From Serpula lacrymans var. lacrymans S7.9 (lineage: Eukaryota > Basidiomycota > Agaricomycetes > Boletales > Serpulaceae), in the NCBI RefSeq assembly GCF_000218685.1, contig NW_006763301.1, positions 62,001-126,000 on the forward strand: 64,000 nucleotides of DNA. The letters are read 5' to 3'. The translations under genes were made by a program, and so were the position numbers. The stretch's first letter is position 1, and each line of letters begins with the position of its first letter. A model generated the notes under the pieces. The model was not told the DNA's origin and did no database searches. It saw nothing but the letters and a program-made list of their open reading frames with translations. Shown here one piece after another: positions 37,037-46,753 of this stretch.

Positions 37037-37837
37037 TATAACGACTGAGCTGCACTACTGGAAGAAACCAGGCAGACCCAACGTCAATCTCAAGCAGGTA
37101 GTTGAACAGGTTGTATAAAGACTAAATCAAAAGCTAAGGTATGTACATTGTCGAGTGTCTACTTATATATGTAAGAACTCATGTCAGCCATGAGGCGCTG
37201 ACTGATAGACATGAGGATGTAGCGTGTAGCTTGGTAAGATGATTTGTAAGTAATCACATGACTTGATGTCACGTGTAAGGAGATAAAGGAAAAGCTATGT
37301 GATAAGATAAGGAGAGATAAGAGTCTCGATGTCTGAGTTTGAGAGGAAAGGTGAAGTGTCAGGTGTGAGAGAAAGAGATCGTGACATTACCCCCCCTTTA
37401 GGATTTTCGTCCCGAAAGGTTGGGTCAAATTTGCCATTTTCCCAATTGAATATTTTACGATTGTGAGATGGTGTAGTAAAGTTTTCGAACATTTTGTAAC
37501 GAAGTAAGATATTTATTCGGCGTGGGGCAGATGGGAAATGATTGTGGAAGTCTTTGACTAATTCTGGCGAGTTTTTGACATTTCACTCAGGCTCCCATGT
37601 TTGTTCTTCTTTTCCGTATCCTTTCCAGTGTACCAAATATTCTAACTTGTCACGTTTCAATCGTGAGTCAAGTATTTGTTCTACTTCGTATTCTCTTTGT
37701 CCGTCAACTTCTGCAGGAGGTGGAGGTTTAGGTTTTTGTTGTCCCAAAAAAGTCGGTTCTTTATAAGGATGTAGGATTTTTTCGTTGAATACCGGTGTCA
37801 TGCACCAAAGTTGATTGGTAGCATGGACAGGTGTCAA
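37036..37837 (-). mobile_element. Ty3/gypsy (chromovirus) remnant: integrase chromodomain, polypurine tract and LTR
   Basis: On the minus strand, 37837-37583 encodes an integrase C-terminus (PVFNEKILHPYKEPTFLG) and a chromodomain (EYEVEQILDSRLKRDKLEYL, then VHWKGYGKEEQTWEPE). An in-frame TGA then interrupts the reading before NSPELVKDFHNHFPSAPRRI. A polypurine tract at ~37388-37397 precedes TGTCACGATC, the likely LTR start at 37386, and the LTR would run to ~37036. No reverse transcriptase or gag remains. In chromoviruses the chromodomain directs integration to marked chromatin. The copy is clearly defective. Confidence 0.75.
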
Positions 37838-38553
37838 TAACGAAGCAAATATTCAAAAAGACTCGCCTTTGCGCCACACAGGCACAGTGCCACGTGGAAT
37901 AGTAATTAATATTGCCCTTTTTGAACTTGTGGCTGATCAGCACCACCTCTATTAGGCAATCCAGTCACGCTCACCTTTGCTTTTCCATCCGGTACTTTCC
38001 GTGTTTTGGCATTTCGGCAAATTTTCGCGTCGCCACTGGCTACACATTGCATTGCGCCCTCGCTTTTGTCGTTTCCCTTACTCCCCTTCCTTTGCCTAGC
38101 CCCACCATGGGCCCCTTCCTCTCCTTTTTATTCTCACCTGACGGTCGTTTCTGGATCCCCATTCTAATCCACTTTTCCGTCACCTCCACCCTCCTCCTCC
38201 TCATCTTATTTGCACCCCCACCATTTCTGATGTCACCACTTCCTATCCGCTTCCGTCGCTGATCCGTTGACTACCACGTGCCACTGCTGATATCAGCAAA
38301 GCCCCGGCGGCCGGTTCAAATAGGGCAACAGGTCCATCTTTATGACGTCAATCTACCATCATATACTATCAAAACATTGGTCGCTCGTCTTGCCTGGTTG
38401 GAGCGTGGGTGGGTAGTTTTTGAGCTGGAGAAGGTTCATCCCCTTGCATCGCCCATGTTCATCGCTGTCCCATTCACTTGGGTACACTTATCTTTTGTCC
38501 ATCGTCTTTGCTACAGCTACACCTATCACACGCTGCCTGGGACTCACTTGTTC
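37838..38553. other. Unassigned C/T-rich segment inside the fold-back element
   Basis: ~716 bp between the gypsy remnant and the right arm. The pyrimidine-rich middle holds open frames by composition only. A short stretch around 38320-38460 reads VHLYDVNLPSYTIKTLVARL and then LERGWVVFELEKVHPLAS, which could be a fragment of an unknown element protein. I cannot assign it. Confidence 0.35.
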
Positions 38554-39488
38554 GTTCAAATCCTGTGTTTGTATTTTTATATATTTTTATTTAAGTTTAG
38601 TTTTCTGCAACCATATTGATATAGTATTATATAACCATAACATTTGCAATGGTATATCAAAACCATACTAAAAAAAACATGTATAGTGTTTATAAACTGT
38701 TTATCATAGTATAGTTTTATGCAACCATATTACTCAAATACAATATAGTTTCTATATTCTATTTATTGAAGTATGGTCTTGTGAAACCATATAATCTAAA
38801 TATGAGGTGGTTCTGATACACTGTCTACTAAAGTATGGTCCCATATAACCATATTACTATGCTACAGTACAGTTCTGACATACTGTTTCCTAAGGTATAG
38901 TTTTATATGATCATAGTAGTTATCTTACAGTATGGGTTTAATATACTATATACTAAAATATGGTCTTATACGACCATATTACTGTACTATGGTTTAGTTC
39001 TGATACACTGTTTACTAAGGTATGGTCTTATATGACCATAGTAGTATGTTATAGTATGGTTTCAATATACTGTTTACTGAAGTACAGTCCCATACACCCA
39101 TATTACTTTACTGTAGTATAGTTTTGATACACTGTTTACCCAGATACAGTCTTATGCAACTATAGTAGTGTATTACAGTATGATTTTACCACACTATTTA
39201 TCAAAGTATAGTTGTATATATACATATCACTATGGTATGGTTTTAATACCCTGTTTCCATGGTATAGTCTTGGAAAACCAAATTGTTACATTACAGTATA
39301 GTTCTAGTAAACTATTTATCTAAGTACAGTTTTGTGCAACTATATTATTACTTTTGGATATAGTTTATACAGCCCATATCAGGTAGCATTCATATGGTGT
39401 GTATAAGCCAAAGTATATAATTTGGTTTGTCTGAACCATATGAATTAATTCCAGCGGGCTGTGAACAATATCTGGCTTTAGTCTGTAT
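38554..39488 (-). repeat. Right inverted arm of the fold-back element (main part)
   Basis: Reverse complement of 34814-35748, including the tandem array and the near-terminal CTGGCTTTAGTCTGTAT. The last 58 bp of this arm have been pushed to 45676-45733 by the CACTA-like insertion. Confidence 0.85.
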
Positions 39489-39888
39489 CACCGCAGAAAA
39501 AGTCAGATTTTCCACGATCAACATGTGGCGAAAATCTAGACATTTTCGCCACATGTTGATCAGATGTTAATCAGATGTTGAAGGATCAAAATGTGATCAA
39601 AATAAGCATATGTTACACCACATATCTATGAAATATTAAGCACATTTTGACAGTCTATTTGTGCATGAATATCTCCGAATTCCATTATAATTACTGAATA
39701 ATATTGTACATATTATGTAATTACCATACTTATTCCTATATACTGCTTTTTCGTTGGCAAAAATGTTCTTATAATTGTCCCTAGCTTGGGATCGTCATCC
39801 TTGTCGATGGCAGGCAATAAAATATGATTCGTTCTCCTTTATATATACAAGTCTGCAAAGAAAAAACCCCCCAACCTGCAAAAACCCC

Positions 39889-41447
39889 ATGTCCTCCACA
39901 CCAAACCAAAATATCCAACGGCTGAATGCTTTAGTTGAGCTTGTTGAAGAACTAAAGGCCGACCACGAAGGATTTAAAGGGCTTGCAGCGAAACGATTCC
40001 AGGTTTTGAGTGCCGAGGTTCAGCTCCTACAGACCAACAACAAACATCTGAAGCATGAGAATCAAGACCTTAAGAAACAAATCAATGTACTTACTGATAT
40101 ATTAGGTGTCCAGTATGTTGACAATGAAAATGCTGGCGAGGATAGTGATGACAGGACAGTGTTGGAGGGCTCCAGTGATCTGCGAGAGGGAGCGTTCCAG
40201 ATTCCTAACGACGGTGCAATGTCTGCTGACCAAGCGCAGAAGAGCCTTGGTGCCGTTTCATCAAAGCCTGTCAGAGTGAGTGTCGAGATAGAAAAAAACT
40301 CACCCACTAATAACCCAACAAGGATGCAATCCTCGAGGCCTTTTCCCATTACATGGGGATAAGCAATGTCCAGCCAAAAAATCTACCCGCCTTCCCATTC
40401 GGCATATCCAAAGATCACCAAAAATGGCCTAAGGATCCTTCAACTCAGAAACCGTATCACCGTTACAATTGGACACTTACCGCAGATGACCCAACCAATG
40501 CAGAGTCTCTTCAAGAGATCCAAGCCTGGGTCATGGATAATGCGCCCACTGAGATTCCAGAGGCCGCCCCAATGATCCAGACTGTTCTCCCTAAAGACCT
40601 GAGGCAAAAAATTCGCAAAAAATATCAGTACCTGTCAAGGAAATATTGCAAAAGGCATGACAAAGGAGCCGACGTAGTGGAAGAGGGTCTTGAAGATGAA
40701 GGAGATGTCCGCAAGGCCTTAAGCAAGGCTGTGAGAGACTCAAGAGCTGAATCAGTAAGTCTTCACCGTCACCTAGAAACGATTACTCACCTAAATCAGA
40801 AACTTGAACAACACATCCGGAAACGCCCATTATCGTGGTATGAAGACTCCAAGTACGATGTGGCCTTTATCATCAATGCCATGTCAGATGATGAAGATGA
40901 TCCTGACTGGAGACCGACATCAGCTGAAATCAAAAACTATATAAGTCATGCACCTGACTATCGCAGTCCATTAGTAAGTTCTTGCTTCAAGATACAACAA
41001 ACTCAACTCACCAGTATAAAGCTCCACCAAATCCTCACCGAAATTGATAAAATCCCTGACCCAAATCCTACCAAAGCGAAAGCCATGACAACACACATTT
41101 GAGGTGATACAATCAGCAATTATAAATTGCCTACAGCAAAATTACTCAAAAACCGGCTACGTGCATGGCAAATTCGAGAGGACTTACTCGAGCGTCCTGA
41201 CTACCAAATTGGTTCCCTCCAAATTGCACCAAACGGAAAGGCCTGGGGAGACAACAGTGACCCGGTGGATGATGACCAGACAGGTGGTAAAAATTGTAAG
41301 AGAGCACATCCTGGAAATGCAACTGAGAAGTTAGTCATCAAAATAAAACGACCTCATACTGTTGCTCAGCAAGAAGCTGGAAATGACCAAGGAGCTGTGA
41401 CAAAAGCGCAGTTGAAGTTAACAAAAGCCCTTGAGGGAGGGAGTTGA
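39889..41447 (+). CDS. Transposon-encoded coiled-coil protein (possible DNA-binding partner), 3' part uncertain
   Basis: Exons 39889-40275, 40323-40754 and 40800-40973 join in phase with good GTGAGT/GTAAGT donors. The protein starts MSSTPNQNIQRLNALVELVE, has a heptad coiled coil (LSAEVQLLQTNNKHLKHENQ) and then a region with PFGISKDHQKWPKDPSTQKP, HRYNWTLTADDPTNAESLQE and basic RQKIRKKYQYLSRKYCKRHD, of a kind repeatedly found in mushroom transposons. Past 40973 two readings compete: splicing leads to an early stop at 41047, while read-through of the same frame meets a TGA at 41100-41102 before KLPTAKLLKNRLRAWQIRED and ends at 41447. The 3' part is therefore probably damaged or needs another splice. 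Its role, possibly like TnpA, is a guess. Confidence 0.5.
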
Positions 41448-42237
41448 GATGAGCTTTTTGACGAGGTTCTGTGAGGCAACAATAAACTATAACAAAAAAC
41501 GAAACCTGTCTCCTTCTGCTCTTGCAGGGAGTAAGAGGTTTGATGAGCTTGAGGTCGACAGACGCTAGTAAATATAGCGAGTAGAGGATTTTGGGAGGTA
41601 AGCTCAAGGGTTTTTGGTTGAGGAGTAAAGCGGGTAAATTCAGTAATAGAAAATTAAGGAGCTATACATAAATAGGTAAGACTATATAGTGAACTGTTTG
41701 TTCCTCAGACCGAAAGGAGAATCAACGAAAAGTGGTCTGAGGAATCAATCGGCCAATAAGAAAAAGAGAGAACAACTATTGTACAACTTTTAACTTGATT
41801 AATCAGCAGGTGAGAGGTTTGTACTAATAATAGAGGTTTGTTACGCGTGTTTAGGAACCGTATCCTCATGATGAGGTACAATCCTGAACAAAGTGTTTAT
41901 TAGTATATCCAGGCTGTACTGGGGCTTGGAGCTGGTTGGCGAGATGCCTACTACCAGTCCCTACTCAGTGTGCTGGCTGGCTGGGAATGATACCCAGTCT
42001 CTGATCTGTGATATAAAGTGGTAGCGATGGTTAAGAAAGCCTGTGAGGGCTATGAGAAGTAAAATGGCAAATGATACCTCTAGCCCTAGAGCCAGAGGTG
42101 TAATGGGAAAAGTGTTCGAGAACCAACACATAGAGAAGATAAGAAAATGATAAAATGGTCCTTACAGGTTCAAGCTGAGAACGAAGATGAGTAGAATAGT
42201 AGATTAAAAAAATATAGAAATACTGTACCTTAAATTG
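41448..42237. other. Spacer between the two converging transposon genes
   Basis: ~790 bp of probable 3' sequence of both genes. No frame or repeat of note was recognised. Confidence 0.4.
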
Positions 42238-45200
42238 CTATTGATCCGCTTGTAGTTCTTGCTCAGCCTCGTCAATCCAATCATTGTCAGGAGGCTCCAG
42301 ACCACTCTAATAAAATCAAGCAGAAGCTTAGTAAAATAAAGAAAGAGCAAGAAAGTATTCACCCGATCAAATGAATGAATGACCCATAGAGATAATCCAT
42401 TGAGATGATTCAGTGTAACGGGAATTACTGCAACCGTACATGCAATCTGCGTGGTTTTGACTACCTCAAGCTCGCCCAACTTCTCCACATTTGTAACATA
42501 CATGCCCAGATCTGTAGAACTATAGACACAAAATGAGAAAACAAAGGAATTAGAAAAAAACTTACTAAAGACTCCACGGCAAGAGAGGCACTGATTTGTC
42601 TGCTGATATTTGCTGAATAATTGACCAATAAACAATTTGCAGACCTGGCAATGCAACCTTGAAATGATATATTAGTTGGCAGGGCACACGAGAGCCATCA
42701 ATATCGACGCAAGCAAAACGGTCAGCTTGAGTCCGAGTAGCACACAGACAGCCAAAACGGATACCATCCTTGATGATAAATGGTAAGAAATCCACAAATT
42801 TGGTTGCCGAGAATGGGATTGCGTTATCGCACACTGTGAAGTTGTCCACAATGGACAGTTCAGGGAAGGTAATCTGTGCAAAGTTGAACAGGAGCCTGTA
42901 AACCTCAACGTGAGGAAGCTTTCGAATGTTGTTCATTTTCTTCACAGGCTTTGCAGGTAGAATCTGACTTGTTGAAGCAAATCCTGCAATTTGACTGCGC
43001 AGAGTCCCCCTTGTGAGTCCTTTCTCCTTTGAAACTCAATTAAGAACTTGACGTTCTTTATCTGTAATATTATCAGGGAGACAAACAGACTAAATCAAAT
43101 AAAATGTCAGTAAACGAATAATAGAAAAATGATGTACCATTTCGTAGAGACGATTCTTCTCAATCCAATCACGTAAAAGTGTATACTCCATCTCACCACC
43201 CCCATGCCCATTTAAGTTCATTTGCTCCAGCTCACCATTATATCGTTCAAATGCAAAGAGCCACCAACTATACGCTGGACCAAAGCGCTTAAAAATTGGA
43301 GCATAGTGCATGCTAAGATGATGATTGATGGTGAGATGAACTCCTAGGCCTTGAAGAGTGTTGCAGTGCTTCTGGAGATAATGTTGACCACGCTCAATGT
43401 CAGTGGATGAAATAGATTGATATGCAAATATACATCCAGCAAGAGAGAGATAGAGTGCCGCATTGTAAATGATTTGTAGGCCACACTTGAACTTTGGTGG
43501 GGATTTTGTTTGTGAGGGTACAGGTGGGGGTGTTTGTTTGATCTTGTCTTCATCATCCTTCCAGCAAAGCCATAGTATAGTGGGGAAAATATTGCAGAGT
43601 CGTCGCCACTGATACATTTTCTGCAGAGAATGATTCCCACCAAGCTATTTAAGATTAGTATATGAATATAGAATAATAAAAGACGTACATTATTTGGTAG
43701 TCTACCAATACCTGAGGGCCATATAACAGAATTGATTGCATCTTCAAATTGTCTCCAGCCAGCCGAATTGAGGAGATATCCTTTCACAATCACATCAAAG
43801 ATTGAGTGTACAATACCTAAGCCGTGATTAGTTTGAATATTAAAGAGAAATATAAAAAGAAATGTACCGTAAAAATTGTGCATAAAATCTATAGGCGTGT
43901 TTTTGACTGGTAACCACCCAGGTAGACTGTTGAAGAGTGAATAACGTGAGCCGTAGTCATCTAACACTTTTGTTCGGGCTCGTTCTGTACTAGCTAGTAA
44001 GGATTGATGAGCATGCTTCAATTGTGCCCAATTATCTCGTATTTTGAAGTCTAAAAGAAGATATTTAGTAACGGTACAAAATGGTGTAGAGACTTACTCT
44101 TAATATCATATCCTTTGGGTGTATTGATGTCTTCAAGGGTGGTATCACAAACATTACATGGATGTTTTTTGTGGCTATGTCCTGCGGCACCAGTGAGTTT
44201 GCGTGATGCTGGCACATCTGAGGCATTAATGGCTGCAATACTATTAACTTGAGGTGGAATCTGATGACCGTGCATCCGCATTTTGATGCCATTGTAGAGA
44301 GTGTGGAGGTCGGTAACGAGTGGATCAAGTATGTGGTTGAGTTGTTCGAGGCTTGGTTCTTTTGGTCCAGGGATTGTCATGGCGAGGTGGATATTGTGCC
44401 AGAGGTAACGGACAGATCTGTGGAGGTTATTGAATGAAATGTAGATTGCCCCACTTGAATGGGGCCTATTGTCTGTGATGCCGAACCTGTGAAAACCCAG
44501 AGTTAGTTTTGAGACATTCACACAGAATAAACTATGCACCAATCAAGATTTATAGTCATACTTAGCCCGACTTCACATTCCACTAACTTCTGCCTTGATC
44601 CAGGTCTTGTTTTGATATCTTCATATGTTCCATTATGTTGCACTTTGCGTTCAATGCTGGAATGAGCTGTGTTTTGTGTCAGCCGAGAGCTTGATGTAGT
44701 GTGGTTTGAGGCCAAGGAAGTAACAAGTTCGTCGATTTGAGGCTTTGTGAGGCAGACAAGTAGCTCGTCTTCAGAGTCTTCTTTGGTAGTGGAACCCATG
44801 CTGAGTGGGCTGATTTTTGTGAGGGCACGCCGTTTAATAGATAAGCTGCTGCTTAGTCAATGTTAGCAATGAAGAGTGAAAGAGAAAGCTAAGACTTACA
44901 TGGTGGGAGTTGGTTCATTCTCCATTGCAATCCGACTCCTCTCATAGTCCACGTTAATCTGGTGAACCGATCGTTTTGCCGATCGAATGATTGATAAGGC
45001 ATTGCCAATGGCTTGATTTACCCGGCGATTGCAATCTTGCTCAAGTTGAAGGTGTTGGCGGATGGAAGCAATGGTCTTTCGTGCAGAGGAGAATGTAGAG
45101 GAAGCATCTTGAAGTGCTCTGGCAACCATTAGTGAGAAAAAACGCGAACAAGTGATGTGTCTTCGCATGATTGTTATCAGGTAAGGTGGGATTCGAGGAA

Positions 45201-45387
45201 CTTCTCGTACATGTGTATGTGTGCCTTGGTAACCGGGGAAACTGCAGCTACTTTCATGCCCGGTGAAGCTGTGATCGAGCATGCTGTCCTCTTCGGCATT
45301 ATAGACGAAGTTGAAGTGAGGTGCAATCAGTTGAGTTGATATACTGTCTTCATGATTGAACTGAGAGTCTTCAGTTTGAGAGTCCAT
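42238..45387 (-). CDS. CACTA/Tnp2 (Plavaka-like) family transposase
   Basis: A multi-exon gene read on the minus strand from MDSQTEDSQFNHEDS (45387) to EPPDNDWIDEAEQELQAD and TAG at 42238-42240. Recognisable blocks in order: FGITDNRPHSSGAIYISFNN (transposase core), LAMTIPGPKEPSLEQLNHIL, ASRKLTGAAGHSHKKHPCNV with a CNVC pair, DDYGSRYSLFNSLPGWLPVK, TPIDFMHNFYG, FEDAINSVIWPSGIGRLPNN and QWRRLCNIFPTILWLCW. These resemble the DDE-type Tnp2 proteins of mushroom CACTA-like elements. Several exons were traced but not every junction, so I do not claim the frame is intact. The catalytic acids were not assigned. The enzyme would act on the CAC ends of the host element. Confidence 0.7.
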
Positions 45388-45733
45388 CTTATGGTGGTAT
45401 TTGATTAAACGAGTAATTTGACTTATCTTGTAGTGTACAGGACTTAGTCATCTAGATAAGTATGTATTTTTTCAAGATTTACAGGTCTACAAGTTGAAAT
45501 GGCAAAACACCTAAGTCCTCGATGGATATCTTGTTGATATGCACCAAAAATGAGTGTATTCTCAGAAAATATCAACCTTCGGATATCCGGTCAATATCTC
45601 GTGGATATCACCAGAACATCCGGAGATTGGCTGGAAATATCCATGGTTGAAAATCCGACTTTTTTTGCGGTGTATACCATTTACAGTGTGGGAACGTGAG
45701 CGTTTGAACGGCATGCCATGTGTAGGCTATCCG

Positions 45734-45873
45734 ACCTTCAAGCTCCTTCAAGCCACGGTTAAGTTTCTTCTTACACACGCTTATCCTTTGACCGCACACC
45801 CCGGAAACCAAAAATCTGGTTGCCAGTACTTTGAGGTTTGCAGATTCCATAGAGACTGGCTGCTAATAAATGC
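45734..45873. promoter_or_regulatory. Remaining PIG-H-side half of the split divergent promoter
   Basis: 140 bp between the right end of the insertion and the PIG-H start. With the 117 bp on the ASL side this gives a ~257-bp ancestral spacer, similar to the other head-to-head pairs in this window. Confidence 0.55.
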
Positions 45874-46626
45874 ATGCGACGCACATGCCCTCTCCCTGAC
45901 ACTCATCCTGAGTTCTCGATCATAGAATGGCCAGGATTCTGGGAATATCGAGTTGAGAACTGGCATCTGGCCCGTGATGGAAGCGGCAGGGTCATCAACG
46001 GAGCCAAAACCTGGACTTGGTTTGACTCAGTCTTGCCTTTGGCGTTGTCTTTTGTATGGCTGACGGTCAGTACTCCTTCAAACAAGTCATGTCATGTTTT
46101 GTAGCGTGCTCATATCATTCCGCAGGTGTGGGACAGTACCCTTGCTTTATCGGCAATCGCTCTCGTTACTGCCTTACTCGCATGGTCTAGGTGTAACCAA
46201 GTCCTTTATGGTGTGTCATGTCTTCCTAAGCTTAGCGTGACCGCTTCTGACATTTACTCCAGAATCTGTGATGCTCTTTCCTCCCCATGGTGTTCAGATA
46301 GAATCACATCGCGGGTTCCCCTCTTTAGAGCCTTTCTTTGTGTCTCGAAACTTCATTCCACTGGATACGCTTGAAGACTTCGTCATCCATGAAGGACTAC
46401 GCAGGTTCAATGTTCGGTTTTTCATCGCTGCCCTCAAGCGATCGGGATCATCTAATGAATTGTCAATACATGTTGCATTTGAGGTAGGTTTCGTTTGCTG
46501 AAGAACGAAGTAATCTCATATTTATTTTAGAATATTTTACCTTATTTTCCTGTCCTGCTTGAGGTATACCAGGGGGTACAGCGCGTCATGTTCCGTCGAG
46601 GTACAGATGCTGTAGATAGAAATTAG
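45874..46626 (+). CDS. gpi15: PIG-H / Gpi15 subunit of GPI-GlcNAc transferase
   Basis: Four exons (45874-46065, 46126-46210, 46263-46483, 46531-46626) give 197 residues. Two membrane segments (~residues 52-64 and 69-85) are followed by the PIG-H domain: ESVMLFPPHGVQIESHRGFP, FFVSRNFIPLDTLEDFVIHE, GLRRFNVRFFIAALKR and ENILPYFPVLLEVYQGVQRV. PIG-H binds PIG-A in the ER complex that transfers GlcNAc to phosphatidylinositol, the first GPI-anchor step. The start ATG at 45874 opens the only frame reaching HPEFSIIEWPGFWEYRVENW. It lies 140 bp from the transposon composite. The coding region shows no damage. Confidence 0.92.
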
Positions 46627-46753
46627 CACTACGATACCCTCGAGTAAGACTTGATAGACTTCAAATTGTGGATGACATCAAAACAGGCATGAATAGCATT
46701 AGCGTTACATCTGGGCTAGGATCTATATTACTACTACGATGTGTAAAAATTGC

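Larger units (their letters stand above)
39489..45672. mobile_element. CACTA-like DNA transposon, 6184 bp, with TAT target-site duplication
   Basis: The left end reads CACCGCAGAAAAAGTCAGAT and the right end, in reverse complement, CACCGCAAAAAAAGTCGGAT: imperfect terminal inverted repeats beginning CAC. TAT flanks both ends (39486-39488, 45673-45675). The left fold-back arm shows the pre-insertion sequence with a single TAT, which proves the 3-bp duplication typical of CACTA/EnSpm elements. It carries two converging genes: a coiled-coil protein gene (+) and a Tnp2/Plavaka-like transposase gene (-). Confidence 0.88.
34756..45733. mobile_element. Composite fold-back transposable-element insertion (~11 kb)
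   Basis: Bounded by inverted ends beginning CGGATAGCCTACACATGGCA on both strands; the outer 58 bp (34756-34813 against 45676-45733) read as identical inverted copies. Without the CACTA-like insertion the element would be ~4.8 kb: left arm 993 bp, centre ~2.8 kb, right arm 993 bp (935 + 58). Long inverted arms made of tandem repeats are the hallmark of fold-back (FB) elements. No transposase belonging to the fold-back part itself was found, so it is probably non-autonomous. The target-site duplication cannot be separated from the repeat ends; CG or CCG are candidates. It lies in the short spacer between ASL and PIG-H. Confidence 0.82.

Noticed and set aside
34756..45733. A defined target-site duplication for the outer fold-back element
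   Set aside because: CG or CCG fit, but the inverted ends are palindromic there, so duplication and repeat end cannot be separated without an empty site.
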